From positions 1-5,014 of the forward strand of contig JAJBTR010000069.1 of the NCBI GenBank assembly GCA_020860745.1: a DNA stretch of 5,014 nt. Direction: 5' to 3'. The DNA is from Lachnospiraceae bacterium. Its GTDB lineage: Bacteria > Bacillota > Clostridia > Lachnospirales > Lachnospiraceae. Of this stretch, positions 1 to 5,014 are shown one piece after another. Below the pieces are notes generated by a model. The model made no database searches. It had not been told where the DNA came from and was given only the letters and a program-made list of their open reading frames with translations. Each line of letters starts with the position of its first letter. The stretch's first letter is position 1. Both the position numbers and the translations under genes were made by a program.

Positions 1-4
1 AACC

Positions 5-14
5 ACAATATTGT
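5..14. promoter_or_regulatory. 10-bp palindrome overlapping a lone minus-strand TTGACA
   Basis: ACAATATTGT is a perfect 10-bp palindrome. On the minus strand it overlaps a consensus -35 hexamer TTGACA (plus-strand positions 12-17). A matching -10 would fall left of the window edge, so this could be the start of a leftward promoter, with the palindrome as its operator, for a gene beyond the window. Only half of the promoter can be seen, and the site may be chance in AT-rich DNA. Confidence 0.2.
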
Positions 15-52
15 CAAAAACCCCATATATCGAATCTTAATCTCATAATATT

Positions 53-90
53 AAGAGAGCAACAGCATTTTCCGCCATTGCTCTCTTTTT
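53..90 (+). terminator. Intrinsic terminator hairpin, possibly bidirectional
   Basis: A perfect 10-bp stem is formed by AAGAGAGCAA (53-62) and TTGCTCTCTT (78-87) around a 15-nt loop. On the plus strand the stem runs into a T tract (T86-T90), the form of a Rho-independent terminator for a plus-strand gene lying left of the window. On the minus strand the stem is followed by AATATTAT, a weaker tail, but it lies 71 nt past the pta stop codon and could also end pta transcripts. The stem is clear; which strand it mainly serves is inferred. Confidence 0.6.
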
Positions 91-158
91 ATAGTATTAC
101 AGTTCTCATTTTAATCTGCGTAAGCGCAAACCACTTATATCGACATAAAACAGCAATC

Positions 159-1133
159 TCAGCTCAATGCCGCCGTGATGATCGCCATCGAGTAAACCTC
201 CATCGCGTTGCATCCTCTGGACAAATCGTTGATCGGTGCGTTCAGACCGAGAAGAATCGGGCCGTACGCATCAAAGTTACCGAGACGCTGTGCAATCTTG
301 TAGCCGATATTTCCCGCGTTGATATCCGGGAAGATAAAGGTGTTGGCATGTCCCGCAACCGGTGAATCCGGAGCTTTCGTCCGTGCGACAGCCGGGGAAA
401 CGGCTGCGTCAAACTGCAGCTCGCCGTCGATCGCCAGATCCGGAGCCTGAGCCTTTGCCTTCGCGCAGGCGTTGCGCATCTTGTCGACCGCCTCGCCCTT
501 GCCGGAACCATGTGTAGAATAGCTTAAGAACGCTACCTTCGGGTCAATGTCGAAAATCCGTGCACAGTTCGCGGTCTCCAGCGCGATTTCAATCAGATCA
601 TCCTCGGAGGGATTGATGTTGATCGCACAGTCGCCCATGGCAAGCGCCTCATTGTTGCCGGTAGCGGCAGCACGAACCAGAATAAAACAGGAGGAAACGA
701 TCTTGTTGCCGGGCTTCGTCTTGATCAGCTGCAGCGCCGGGCGAACCGTATCAGCGGTAGAGTATGTAGCGCCGCCGAGCAGGCAGTCCGCGATGCCCAT
801 CTTCACCAGCATCGTACCAAAGTAGTTGCCCTGCTTCAAAGCTGCACGGCAGTCATCCGCGGTCATCTTGCCCTTGCGGAGCTCCACCATCATTGCCACC
901 ATCTCATCCATGCGGTCAAAGTGCTCCGGATCGATGATGTCAGCGCCGTTGATGTTATAACCGGCTTCCTCTGCAGCTGCCCGGACCTCATCCACGTTGC
1001 CGATGAGAATCGGCTTTAAGAATGTACCGGCAAGTAGGCGGGATCCAGCCTCCAGAATACGGGGATCCGTACCCTCGGTAAACACAATCGTCTTGGGATC
1101 GTTTTTCAGTTTTTGTATCAATGTCTTGAACAT
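159..1133 (-). CDS. pta: Phosphate acetyltransferase (phosphotransacetylase)
   Basis: This cytoplasmic enzyme interconverts acetyl-CoA plus phosphate with acetyl phosphate plus CoA; with acetate kinase it yields ATP and acetate during fermentation. The 324 residues match the usual length of the short bacterial form. Visible family signatures are ADCLLGGATYSTADTVRPALQ (about 116-135), SYSTHGSGKG (204-213), DGELQFDAAV (236-245), the SPVAGHANTFIFPDINAGNIGYK block (257-279) and NDLSRGC (302-308), which carries the active-site Ser305 and Arg306. Arg131 and Arg283 sit where the family has conserved arginines. The position matching the proposed catalytic Asp of the Methanosarcina enzyme appears to be Glu312. 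The ATG has a GGAGGT site 9 nt upstream (1143-1148) and its own promoter at 1173-1200. No acetate kinase gene follows within the 158 nt left in the window. Identification is secure. Confidence 0.96.
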   Translation of the reverse strand: MFKTLIQKLKNDPKTIVFTEGTDPRILEAGSRLLAGTFLKPILIGNVDEVRAAAEEAGYNINGADIIDPEHFDRMDEMVAMMVELRKGKMTADDCRAALKQGNYFGTMLVKMGIADCLLGGATYSTADTVRPALQLIKTKPGNKIVSSCFILVRAAATGNNEALAMGDCAININPSEDDLIEIALETANCARIFDIDPKVAFLSYSTHGSGKGEAVDKMRNACAKAKAQAPDLAIDGELQFDAAVSPAVARTKAPDSPVAGHANTFIFPDINAGNIGYKIAQRLGNFDAYGPILLGLNAPINDLSRGCNAMEVYSMAIITAALS

Positions 1134-1172
1134 AAACAGGTTACCTCCATGTAAAAATTTTCTCTCCTGTTT

Positions 1173-1200
1173 ATTGTACCGCTTTTTGGCTAAAATTCAA
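1173..1200 (-). promoter_or_regulatory. Sigma-A-type promoter of pta
   Basis: On the minus strand, TTGAAT (1195-1200) and TACAAT (1173-1178) are separated by a 16-nt spacer. Transcription would start near 1166, giving a leader of about 33 nt that contains the pta GGAGGT site. The -10 differs from TATAAT at one base and the -35 from TTGACA at two. It shows that pta can be expressed independently of the genes upstream. Confidence 0.65.
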
Positions 1201-1209
1201 GGAAAAACA

Positions 1210-1227
1210 ATGTTATTTAATTCACAA
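1210..1227 (-). promoter_or_regulatory. Candidate Rex (NADH/NAD+ redox repressor) operator upstream of pta
   Basis: The minus strand reads TTGTGAATTAAATAACAT. Against the Rex pattern TTGTKAA-N4-TTAACAA, the left half-site is perfect and the right half matches 5 of 7 positions. It lies 9 nt upstream of the pta -35 hexamer. Rex is known in Firmicutes to control fermentation genes according to NADH level, and pta is a plausible target. The position upstream of -35, rather than over the promoter core, and the imperfect right half keep this tentative; AT-rich DNA gives such matches by chance. Confidence 0.35.
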
Positions 1228-1369
1228 TATTCCTGCTTTTGTTCAGAATATCAGACATCCTGTTTCGCAGATTATTCGATTGCATCCACATACAGCGCAT
1301 CGGAAGCCACAGAGCTTTGAGATCCTCATATATTGCATCTGCTATTTTAAACCGCTTTCGCCATTCGCA

Positions 1370-2008
1370 TCATACCGCCTGATCTCCAAATACCTTCTTA
1401 TAATACTTGTCTGCCTGATACAATGCCGCCACCGTATTGTGTCCGAGCACACGATCTTTCGCCACCAGCGTGGTGACCAGCGCGTCGGAATACTTATAAA
1501 ACATACTGTCGTGCCCCACGCAGAGCCCCACCAGGATATTCAGATCCGTATGCTGCGCATTTAAAATCTTCGCCTGCAGAATGGGATTGCACATGTTAAA
1601 ACCAACCTTGTCGCAACGCTCCGGAATGCCGATACTGGCTTTTCTCTGAGTGCCGCCTTTGCAGGCAGAGCCATACACCTCAAAACCATGGCTGCGCAGC
1701 ACTTTCGCCAGCGTCCGTGCCTCAGCCAGAAGTCCGACACAGTTGGCGATGCCGATTTTCTTCGCACCGATCTTTTTTGCAAATTCCACGGTCTCCTCCA
1801 GGCGGGTCATTTTGCAGTAGTTATCCGCTTCCACTTCAGCCGCCGCAATCGCGACTTTACGGATCTCTTCCTTGTCATATTGCGCCATGGCGTCCGCAAG
1901 GACATCCGGATCCATATGGGTGGACAGGCAGAAGTCCGGGAATTTGCCGTCCTCCCAGTTGCAGTTTCCCACATAACAGTCAATACAGCTTCTCTCTATG
2001 TCACTCAT
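1370..2008 (-). CDS. DUF1847 family cysteine-rich protein, probable metal binding
   Basis: This 212-residue soluble protein has no signal peptide or membrane segment and matches the uncharacterised DUF1847 family. It has ten cysteines (8, 11, 16, 27, 65, 90, 116, 132, 140, 163). An N-terminal cluster C8-x2-C11-x4-C16-x10-C27 looks like a metal or iron-sulfur site. The core repeats a pattern of beta strand followed by a Cys-Gly or Cys-x-Gly turn: GIANCVGL (86-93), GSACKGG (113-119), CNPILQA (140-146) and VGLCVGHDSMF (160-170), ending with VAKDRVLGHN (182-191). Function is unknown in the family, and metal or redox chemistry is inferred from the cysteines. The ATG has a GGAGGA site 9 nt upstream (2018-2023). 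It starts 51 nt after the ATPase gene with no terminator between, so co-transcription is possible, yet its GC-rich codon use resembles pta rather than that neighbour. Confidence 0.85.
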   Translation of the reverse strand: MSDIERSCIDCYVGNCNWEDGKFPDFCLSTHMDPDVLADAMAQYDKEEIRKVAIAAAEVEADNYCKMTRLEETVEFAKKIGAKKIGIANCVGLLAEARTLAKVLRSHGFEVYGSACKGGTQRKASIGIPERCDKVGFNMCNPILQAKILNAQHTDLNILVGLCVGHDSMFYKYSDALVTTLVAKDRVLGHNTVAALYQADKYYKKVFGDQAV

Positions 2009-2059
2009 CGCTTCTCATCCTCCATTTCCCCATGATAAAACAAAACTGACACATTTCAC

Positions 2060-3640
2060 TTAAACAACCGCTTCCACCAGAACCTTATCGCCAAGCACAA
2101 TTTCCTTTATACCGGCTTCCTTTTTTTTGTTAAAATTAAAACTGAGCATGTATCCTTTCTTCATATGAAAGTAGTCCAGATAACCGGAAAGCTGGCTTTC
2201 TCCACGTTCATTGTACGCATTGCCACGCCATATTTTCAATTCCAGAATATTTTGTTCACCCTGATAATAAATAACCAGATCCATCCGCTCGCTGTTTCGT
2301 GTCTGCGGTTCTATGCTATAATTCCCAACCCCATTAATAATCGGCTTCAGGAAAAGCAGAAAATACTTTCTTCCAGCATTCTCCAAAAATTGTTCGTCTT
2401 CCTCCCCATAAAGTTCATGAAAAGTATCAATAAACTTCTCCAGAATCCGCCGGATGTCAAGATGTCCCCCAACAATAAACTGATTCTTCTCCTGCACACC
2501 TGCAGTATACAACCTGCTTTCTGCAAATTCTTCGGAAATAAACGAATTATAAAGAACAGTCTCAAAAATCCGGTTTGATATCACAGCAGTTTCGTTATCA
2601 TTCCGAATAAAACCAAACATAGCGGCATCTTTTACATAATCAGATGTAGCCACATATGGAATCAGTTTGCCATTAAAAAGCATTTCCTGTAATAAAGCCT
2701 TAAGTCTCGAATTCACTTTTAGCTTTCCCAGCAAAGATTCATATAAAAAATTGTCTTCCCTGGTAATTACTTTTAATGCTTCCTGAAAACCTCTTTCTGT
2801 CCATGCATCCGATTTTCGGGGAAATTCTTTACTTCCTGCAATATTCTCATCCAAAATTTTACATAAATCAGAAACCAGATATGGATATCCATGCGTATAA
2901 TCAAAAATTCGCTTTGCCATGCCATCTATATCCATATCGGTATGGTTATCGGATTCATAGCTTTTAAGCATCCCGGCGATATCTTTCTCAGAAAAACTCA
3001 TATCAATATTAAAGCCTGCCGCAATATTCCACGGACTGTTTTCTCTGTGATCTTCATTCGGGCGGATTTTTTTCTTCATACTCCTGACATCATATACCCC
3101 TGCCAAAATAACAGATTGAAACGCAGCCACCTTTCTTCTTTTCAGATAATATGCCCGCAACTGAGCCAGGAAGTCCAAAAACACCTGATTATTACTTGCA
3201 GAGTCAACCTCATCTATAATCAGAACGATTCGTTTTCCCATTGTCTGACATAGCTTTACTATCGTTTTAAACAAAACAGACAACGTCACATTTGATACAG
3301 CACTTCCGGAGTAGGATTCCAGTTCCTCCCTTACCGGTGCCGGAGCCATATCCATATTACATAAAATCTCCCGGGAAAATGCCGAGACAAATCTCTGTTC
3401 CGATTCAAAATCAGCATTGCTTAACATCTGGAAATCCATGTTGATTACTGCATATTCAGGTTTCAGATATTCCTCCAAAGCCATCAAAGTAGTTGTCTTA
3501 CCATATTGCCTGCCTCGGTTAATAGTAAAGTACTTCCCCTGGTCTACCATGGCTTTAATGTCCGACAAACGACTCGACAGATCCACCATGTAATTATATT
3601 CCGGATCACAGTATCCCTCTGTATTGAACGTTTTTTTCAT
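2060..3640 (-). CDS. AAA-family ATPase with C-terminal PD-(D/E)XK nuclease-like domain
   Basis: This 526-residue cytoplasmic protein belongs to the AAA-ATPase-like / PD-(D/E)XK group (PF09820/PF08011 type), which is abundant and often multicopy in gut Clostridia and Bacteroidetes. Walker A is GRQYGKTT (43-50), with Lys48 and Thr49. Walker B is RIVLIIDEVD (137-146), with Asp143 and Glu144. The FDYTHGYPYLVSDLCKIL segment (246-263) is typical of the helical lid of such ATPases. The C-terminal part (about 395-526) carries the nuclease-fold motif: Asp454 in ERMDLVIYY, Glu467 and Lys469 in ILELKIWRG, and Gln483 in ESQLSGYLDY. All key residues are intact, so it is not a visibly decayed copy. The ATG has an AAGGAG site 11 nt upstream (3652-3657). 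The gene is much more AT-rich than its three neighbours, suggesting transfer. Substrate and role are unknown; defence or mobile-element functions have been suspected for the group. Confidence 0.88.
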   Translation of the reverse strand: MKKTFNTEGYCDPEYNYMVDLSSRLSDIKAMVDQGKYFTINRGRQYGKTTTLMALEEYLKPEYAVINMDFQMLSNADFESEQRFVSAFSREILCNMDMAPAPVREELESYSGSAVSNVTLSVLFKTIVKLCQTMGKRIVLIIDEVDSASNNQVFLDFLAQLRAYYLKRRKVAAFQSVILAGVYDVRSMKKKIRPNEDHRENSPWNIAAGFNIDMSFSEKDIAGMLKSYESDNHTDMDIDGMAKRIFDYTHGYPYLVSDLCKILDENIAGSKEFPRKSDAWTERGFQEALKVITREDNFLYESLLGKLKVNSRLKALLQEMLFNGKLIPYVATSDYVKDAAMFGFIRNDNETAVISNRIFETVLYNSFISEEFAESRLYTAGVQEKNQFIVGGHLDIRRILEKFIDTFHELYGEEDEQFLENAGRKYFLLFLKPIINGVGNYSIEPQTRNSERMDLVIYYQGEQNILELKIWRGNAYNERGESQLSGYLDYFHMKKGYMLSFNFNKKKEAGIKEIVLGDKVLVEAVV

Positions 3641-3670
3641 ATGATCTGTCGCTCCTTCCCTCCGACTCCG

Positions 3671-3799
3671 TCAGGCGCTTACAAACGATTTTTTGCGCAA
3701 AATGGCAAGATTTCTATTCCGGTTTATCCGGGTCAGGAACTGTCCAAAAATAATATACACGGATTGTGCCTCGCGTATCAGCCTGTACAAGATGTGCAT
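3671..3799 (-). CDS. Doubtful small ORF, 42 codons, between the CbiET-like and ATPase genes
   Basis: An ATG at 3797-3799 opens a 42-codon frame ending in TGA at 3671-3673, just before the ribosome binding site of the ATPase gene. The product starts MHILYRLIREAQSVYIIFG and is strongly basic towards its C-terminus (RINRNRN, then LRKKS). An AAGGAG sequence lies upstream (3815-3820), but 15 nt from the ATG, longer than normal. The hydrophobic stretch is too short for a confident membrane helix. I do not recognise the peptide. It may be a real small protein translated between its neighbours, a remnant of an older gene, or chance. Confidence 0.2.
   Translation of the reverse strand: MHILYRLIREAQSVYIIFGQFLTRINRNRNLAILRKKSFVSA
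3752..3781 (-). promoter_or_regulatory. Weak candidate promoter for the ATPase gene
   Basis: On the minus strand, CTGATA (3776-3781) and TATATT (3752-3757) are 18 nt apart. The -10 matches the consensus at five of six bases, the -35 at four of six. It would start transcripts about 100 nt upstream of the ATPase ATG. It overlaps the doubtful small ORF, so both calls are unlikely to be right in their simplest form. Confidence 0.3.
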
Positions 3800-3827
3800 A
3801 TTATTTCGGGATAACTCCTTAGCCCGC

Positions 3828-4751
3828 TCACTTCCTTATTACATCCGCCACGTCTGCTTTGCCGGATATAATCCACGGCGCAGGCTCCTGCTCAAAAGAA
3901 TTCTTCGCGGTCAGTCTGGAAACAGAAACCTGAATCGTCTCAGCATCCCTGATGCCATACTTTTCAAAAAGCTTCGGCATACCGGCCGCCACCGCAAAAT
4001 CCAGTGTATACACTACTACACTGATCTGCGGATTAATCTTTGTCAGACAGGCAATCTCCTGCTCCGTGCTGGCGGAAGCCACCAGAAATACCAGAGACGG
4101 CGTCGCATAACCCTGCAGCGTCTCCTCGTCCACATGATCGACAACATGGATATTGTGAAGTCCAAAGTGATCGATATTGTCCTCCATCGTCGCGCGGTCG
4201 TCCTTGTTATATTCCACCGCGATGACAGATCCCTCATTGGCAATGATACCAGCCTCGATCGCAATGCTCTCTCCGCTGATGACACAGATATCATCCTGCC
4301 GTCCGATCTGCATCTTATTAAAGATAACCGAACGGATCTCACTGCCTACATAGTGGATCGAACCGCGTCGGAAATTCTGGTTGTCCATGCCGATCTTGTA
4401 TGTATTGCAGGCGTTGGCGTTGATGATCAACATGCCCGCGGATGCGTTAATGCCGCGGTTGATCATATTGCAGACCTTATCGCACTTCACCTCGCCCACA
4501 GGCTCGGATCCCTCATTATACCAGACATCGCAGTCGCCCAGACCTGCATTCCACATACGGTAGAAAATGTCCGGATTGCCCGCCTCCGTGAACACCAGCA
4601 CCGCCTTGTGCGCCTCCACGGTGGGAATCACATTCTTGTTCTTGCGGGTGATGTCCAGCATCTTCACCTTCTCCAGATCGATGGGTGTGTTCTTCGCAAA
4701 ATACTGAAGCCAAGATAAAATAATCTCGTTTGTAAAAAGCTGCTGTTCCAT
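3828..4751 (-). CDS. CbiE/CbiT-like (precorrin-6Y methylase-like) protein, N-terminally shortened and probably not a classical methyltransferase
   Basis: True CbiE and CbiT methylate the corrin ring at C5 and C15 during B12 synthesis, with decarboxylation. Residues 1-112 of this 307-residue protein resemble only the second half of CbiE: AVLVFTEAGNPDIFYRMWNAGLGD (50-73) matches the VLTDxxxxPxxIAxxLxxxGL region. The glycine-rich first half, which helps bind SAM, is absent. Residues 129-297 follow CbiT, with a FRRGSIHYVGSEIR opening (127-140), Glu180 at the end of the second strand (VIAVEYN), NIDHFGLHNIHVVD (192-205), QVSVSRL (274-280) and a closing PWIISGKA (292-299). The SAM loop, normally DIGAGTGSVSIEA, is reduced to VISGESIAIEA (157-167). 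The ATG has a perfect GGAGGT 6 nt upstream (4758-4763), so the shortened start is real rather than a frameshift artefact. No other cobalamin gene is nearby. Family membership is fairly sure; function is unknown. Confidence 0.75.
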   Translation of the reverse strand: MEQQLFTNEIILSWLQYFAKNTPIDLEKVKMLDITRKNKNVIPTVEAHKAVLVFTEAGNPDIFYRMWNAGLGDCDVWYNEGSEPVGEVKCDKVCNMINRGINASAGMLIINANACNTYKIGMDNQNFRRGSIHYVGSEIRSVIFNKMQIGRQDDICVISGESIAIEAGIIANEGSVIAVEYNKDDRATMEDNIDHFGLHNIHVVDHVDEETLQGYATPSLVFLVASASTEQEIACLTKINPQISVVVYTLDFAVAAGMPKLFEKYGIRDAETIQVSVSRLTAKNSFEQEPAPWIISGKADVADVIRK

Positions 4752-4909
4752 ATTGATACCTCCATAAATATTGCGTTTGCATTTATACTGCCTGCACTGT
4801 TTACAGAAATCTGTTTATCAAAAATCAGATCCCCGTTTTTCACAGGCACTTCTCCTGTTACAGCGTTCGACAAGTAATTCGGTTCCGTCACTTGCGAACC
4901 GTTGTACTA
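4752..4909 (-). promoter_or_regulatory. Structured 5' leader of the CbiET-like gene with mutually exclusive stems
   Basis: About 158 nt separate the predicted start site from the ATG. The leader can form a perfect 6-bp hairpin (4880-4885 with 4896-4901), or a competing 10-bp stem with one bulge (4865-4875 with 4890-4899) that uses part of the same arm. Further down, a 5-bp hairpin (4842-4846 with 4854-4858) competes with a long-range 6-bp pairing (4843-4848 with 4789-4794). A 6-bp stem (4764-4769 with 4781-4786) abuts the Shine-Dalgarno. I see no cobalamin riboswitch signature, T-box or run of uridines. It may be an uncharacterised regulatory RNA, or short chance pairings. Confidence 0.35.
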
Positions 4910-4915
4910 TCTGTC

Positions 4916-4944
4916 ATCATACCACAGAAACAAAATGTTCTCAA
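4916..4944 (-). promoter_or_regulatory. Sigma-A-type extended -10 promoter of the CbiET-like gene
   Basis: The minus strand has TTGAGA (4939-4944) and TATGAT (4916-4921) with an ideal 17-nt spacer, and a TGG extension directly before the -10. This is the best promoter in the window. Transcription would begin near 4909, leaving a leader of about 158 nt before the gene. Its quality argues that the shortened CbiET-like protein is expressed as a unit in its own right. Confidence 0.7.
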
Positions 4945-4945
4945 T

Positions 4946-4965
4946 CTGACAGAGAAAATTCTCAG
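4946..4965. repeat. Imperfect inverted repeat directly upstream of the -35
   Basis: CTGACAGAGAAAATTCTCAG has complementary ends (CTGA/TCAG) and an inner GAGAA/TTCTC inversion in a slightly different register. It begins one base upstream of the -35 hexamer of the CbiET-like gene promoter and could be a regulator site. Nothing identifies the regulator. Confidence 0.2.
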
Positions 4966-5014
4966 GGTTGTTTCACGAACTTTTTATCCAAGACCAAACC
5001 CCATGACAAGACAT

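Noticed and set aside
1267..1342. GCAGAT/ATCTGC inverted pair in the gap after the DUF1847 gene, considered as a terminator or attachment site.
   Set aside because: Only six bases per arm with a 64-nt separation and no uridine tract; expected by chance. Apart from the pta promoter and the Rex-like site, I see nothing in this gap.
2032..2059. Possible promoter for the DUF1847 gene on the minus strand (GTGAAA, 16 nt, TATCAT).
   Set aside because: The -35 is weak and the start site would fall only two or three bases before the Shine-Dalgarno. Read-through from the ATPase gene explains expression as well.
2165..2578. A 137-codon plus-strand frame inside the ATPase gene.
   Set aside because: It lies opposite the nuclease-domain region of a well-supported gene, has no motif or ribosome binding site, and reads as reverse-strand noise.
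3807..3826. Hairpin CGGG...CCCG directly after the stop of the CbiET-like gene, considered as a terminator.
   Set aside because: The stem is four pairs, then a mismatch, then three pairs, and the minus-strand tail is AAATAATAT without a uridine run. Too weak to call.
3693..4718. A 341-codon plus-strand open frame covering nearly the whole CbiET-like gene.
   Set aside because: It is longer than the gene opposite but rich in Arg, His and Ile with no recognisable motif, and has no convincing ribosome binding site. The minus strand shows family similarity, a promoter and a perfect Shine-Dalgarno. It is an antisense shadow of GC-rich codons.
4664..4891. GTG-started 75-codon frame in the leader that overlaps the start of the CbiET-like gene.
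   Set aside because: There is no Shine-Dalgarno before the GTG and the frame continues out of register into a well-supported gene. Kept only as an alternative reading of the leader.
4752..5014. Cobalamin riboswitch before the CbiET-like gene.
   Set aside because: This would suit a B12-related gene, but neither the B12-box-like GCCACTG element nor the other conserved core segments could be found on the minus strand.

Overview
The window looks like chromosomal DNA of a low-to-mid GC anaerobic member of the Bacillota, most likely a Lachnospiraceae-type Clostridia. Support comes from the short 324-residue phosphotransacetylase, strong GGAGG Shine-Dalgarno sites, sigma-A-like promoters, and an AAA/PD-(D/E)XK protein and a DUF1847 protein of kinds common in gut clostridia. 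This placement is inference. No RNA gene, CRISPR array, insertion sequence or tRNA is visible.

All four convincing genes lie on the minus strand, so the transcriptional order runs from the right edge to the left. (1) At 4751-3828 is a 307-residue protein built like the second half of CbiE joined to CbiT (corrin-ring methyltransferases of B12 synthesis), but without the SAM-binding half of CbiE and with an eroded SAM loop in the CbiT part. It has a strong extended -10 promoter and a leader of about 158 nt with competing hairpins. (2) After a 187-nt gap holding a doubtful 42-codon ORF comes an AT-rich gene at 3640-2060 for an AAA ATPase with a C-terminal PD-(D/E)XK nuclease-like domain. (3) Fifty-one nt further is a DUF1847 gene with ten cysteines (2008-1370). 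(4) Finally comes pta (1133-159), phosphotransacetylase of the acetate fermentation pathway, with its own promoter and a possible Rex operator in a 236-nt gap. No ackA follows in the window; a hairpin terminator lies 71 nt past the pta stop.

The genes do not form one obvious pathway. pta is core energy metabolism. The DUF1847 and CbiET-like genes share the higher GC of pta and look like resident genes of unknown role. The ATPase gene is clearly more AT-rich and looks like an accessory insertion. The most unusual items are the apparently non-enzymatic CbiET relative with its structured leader, the compositional island formed by the ATPase gene, and the Rex-like site at pta.
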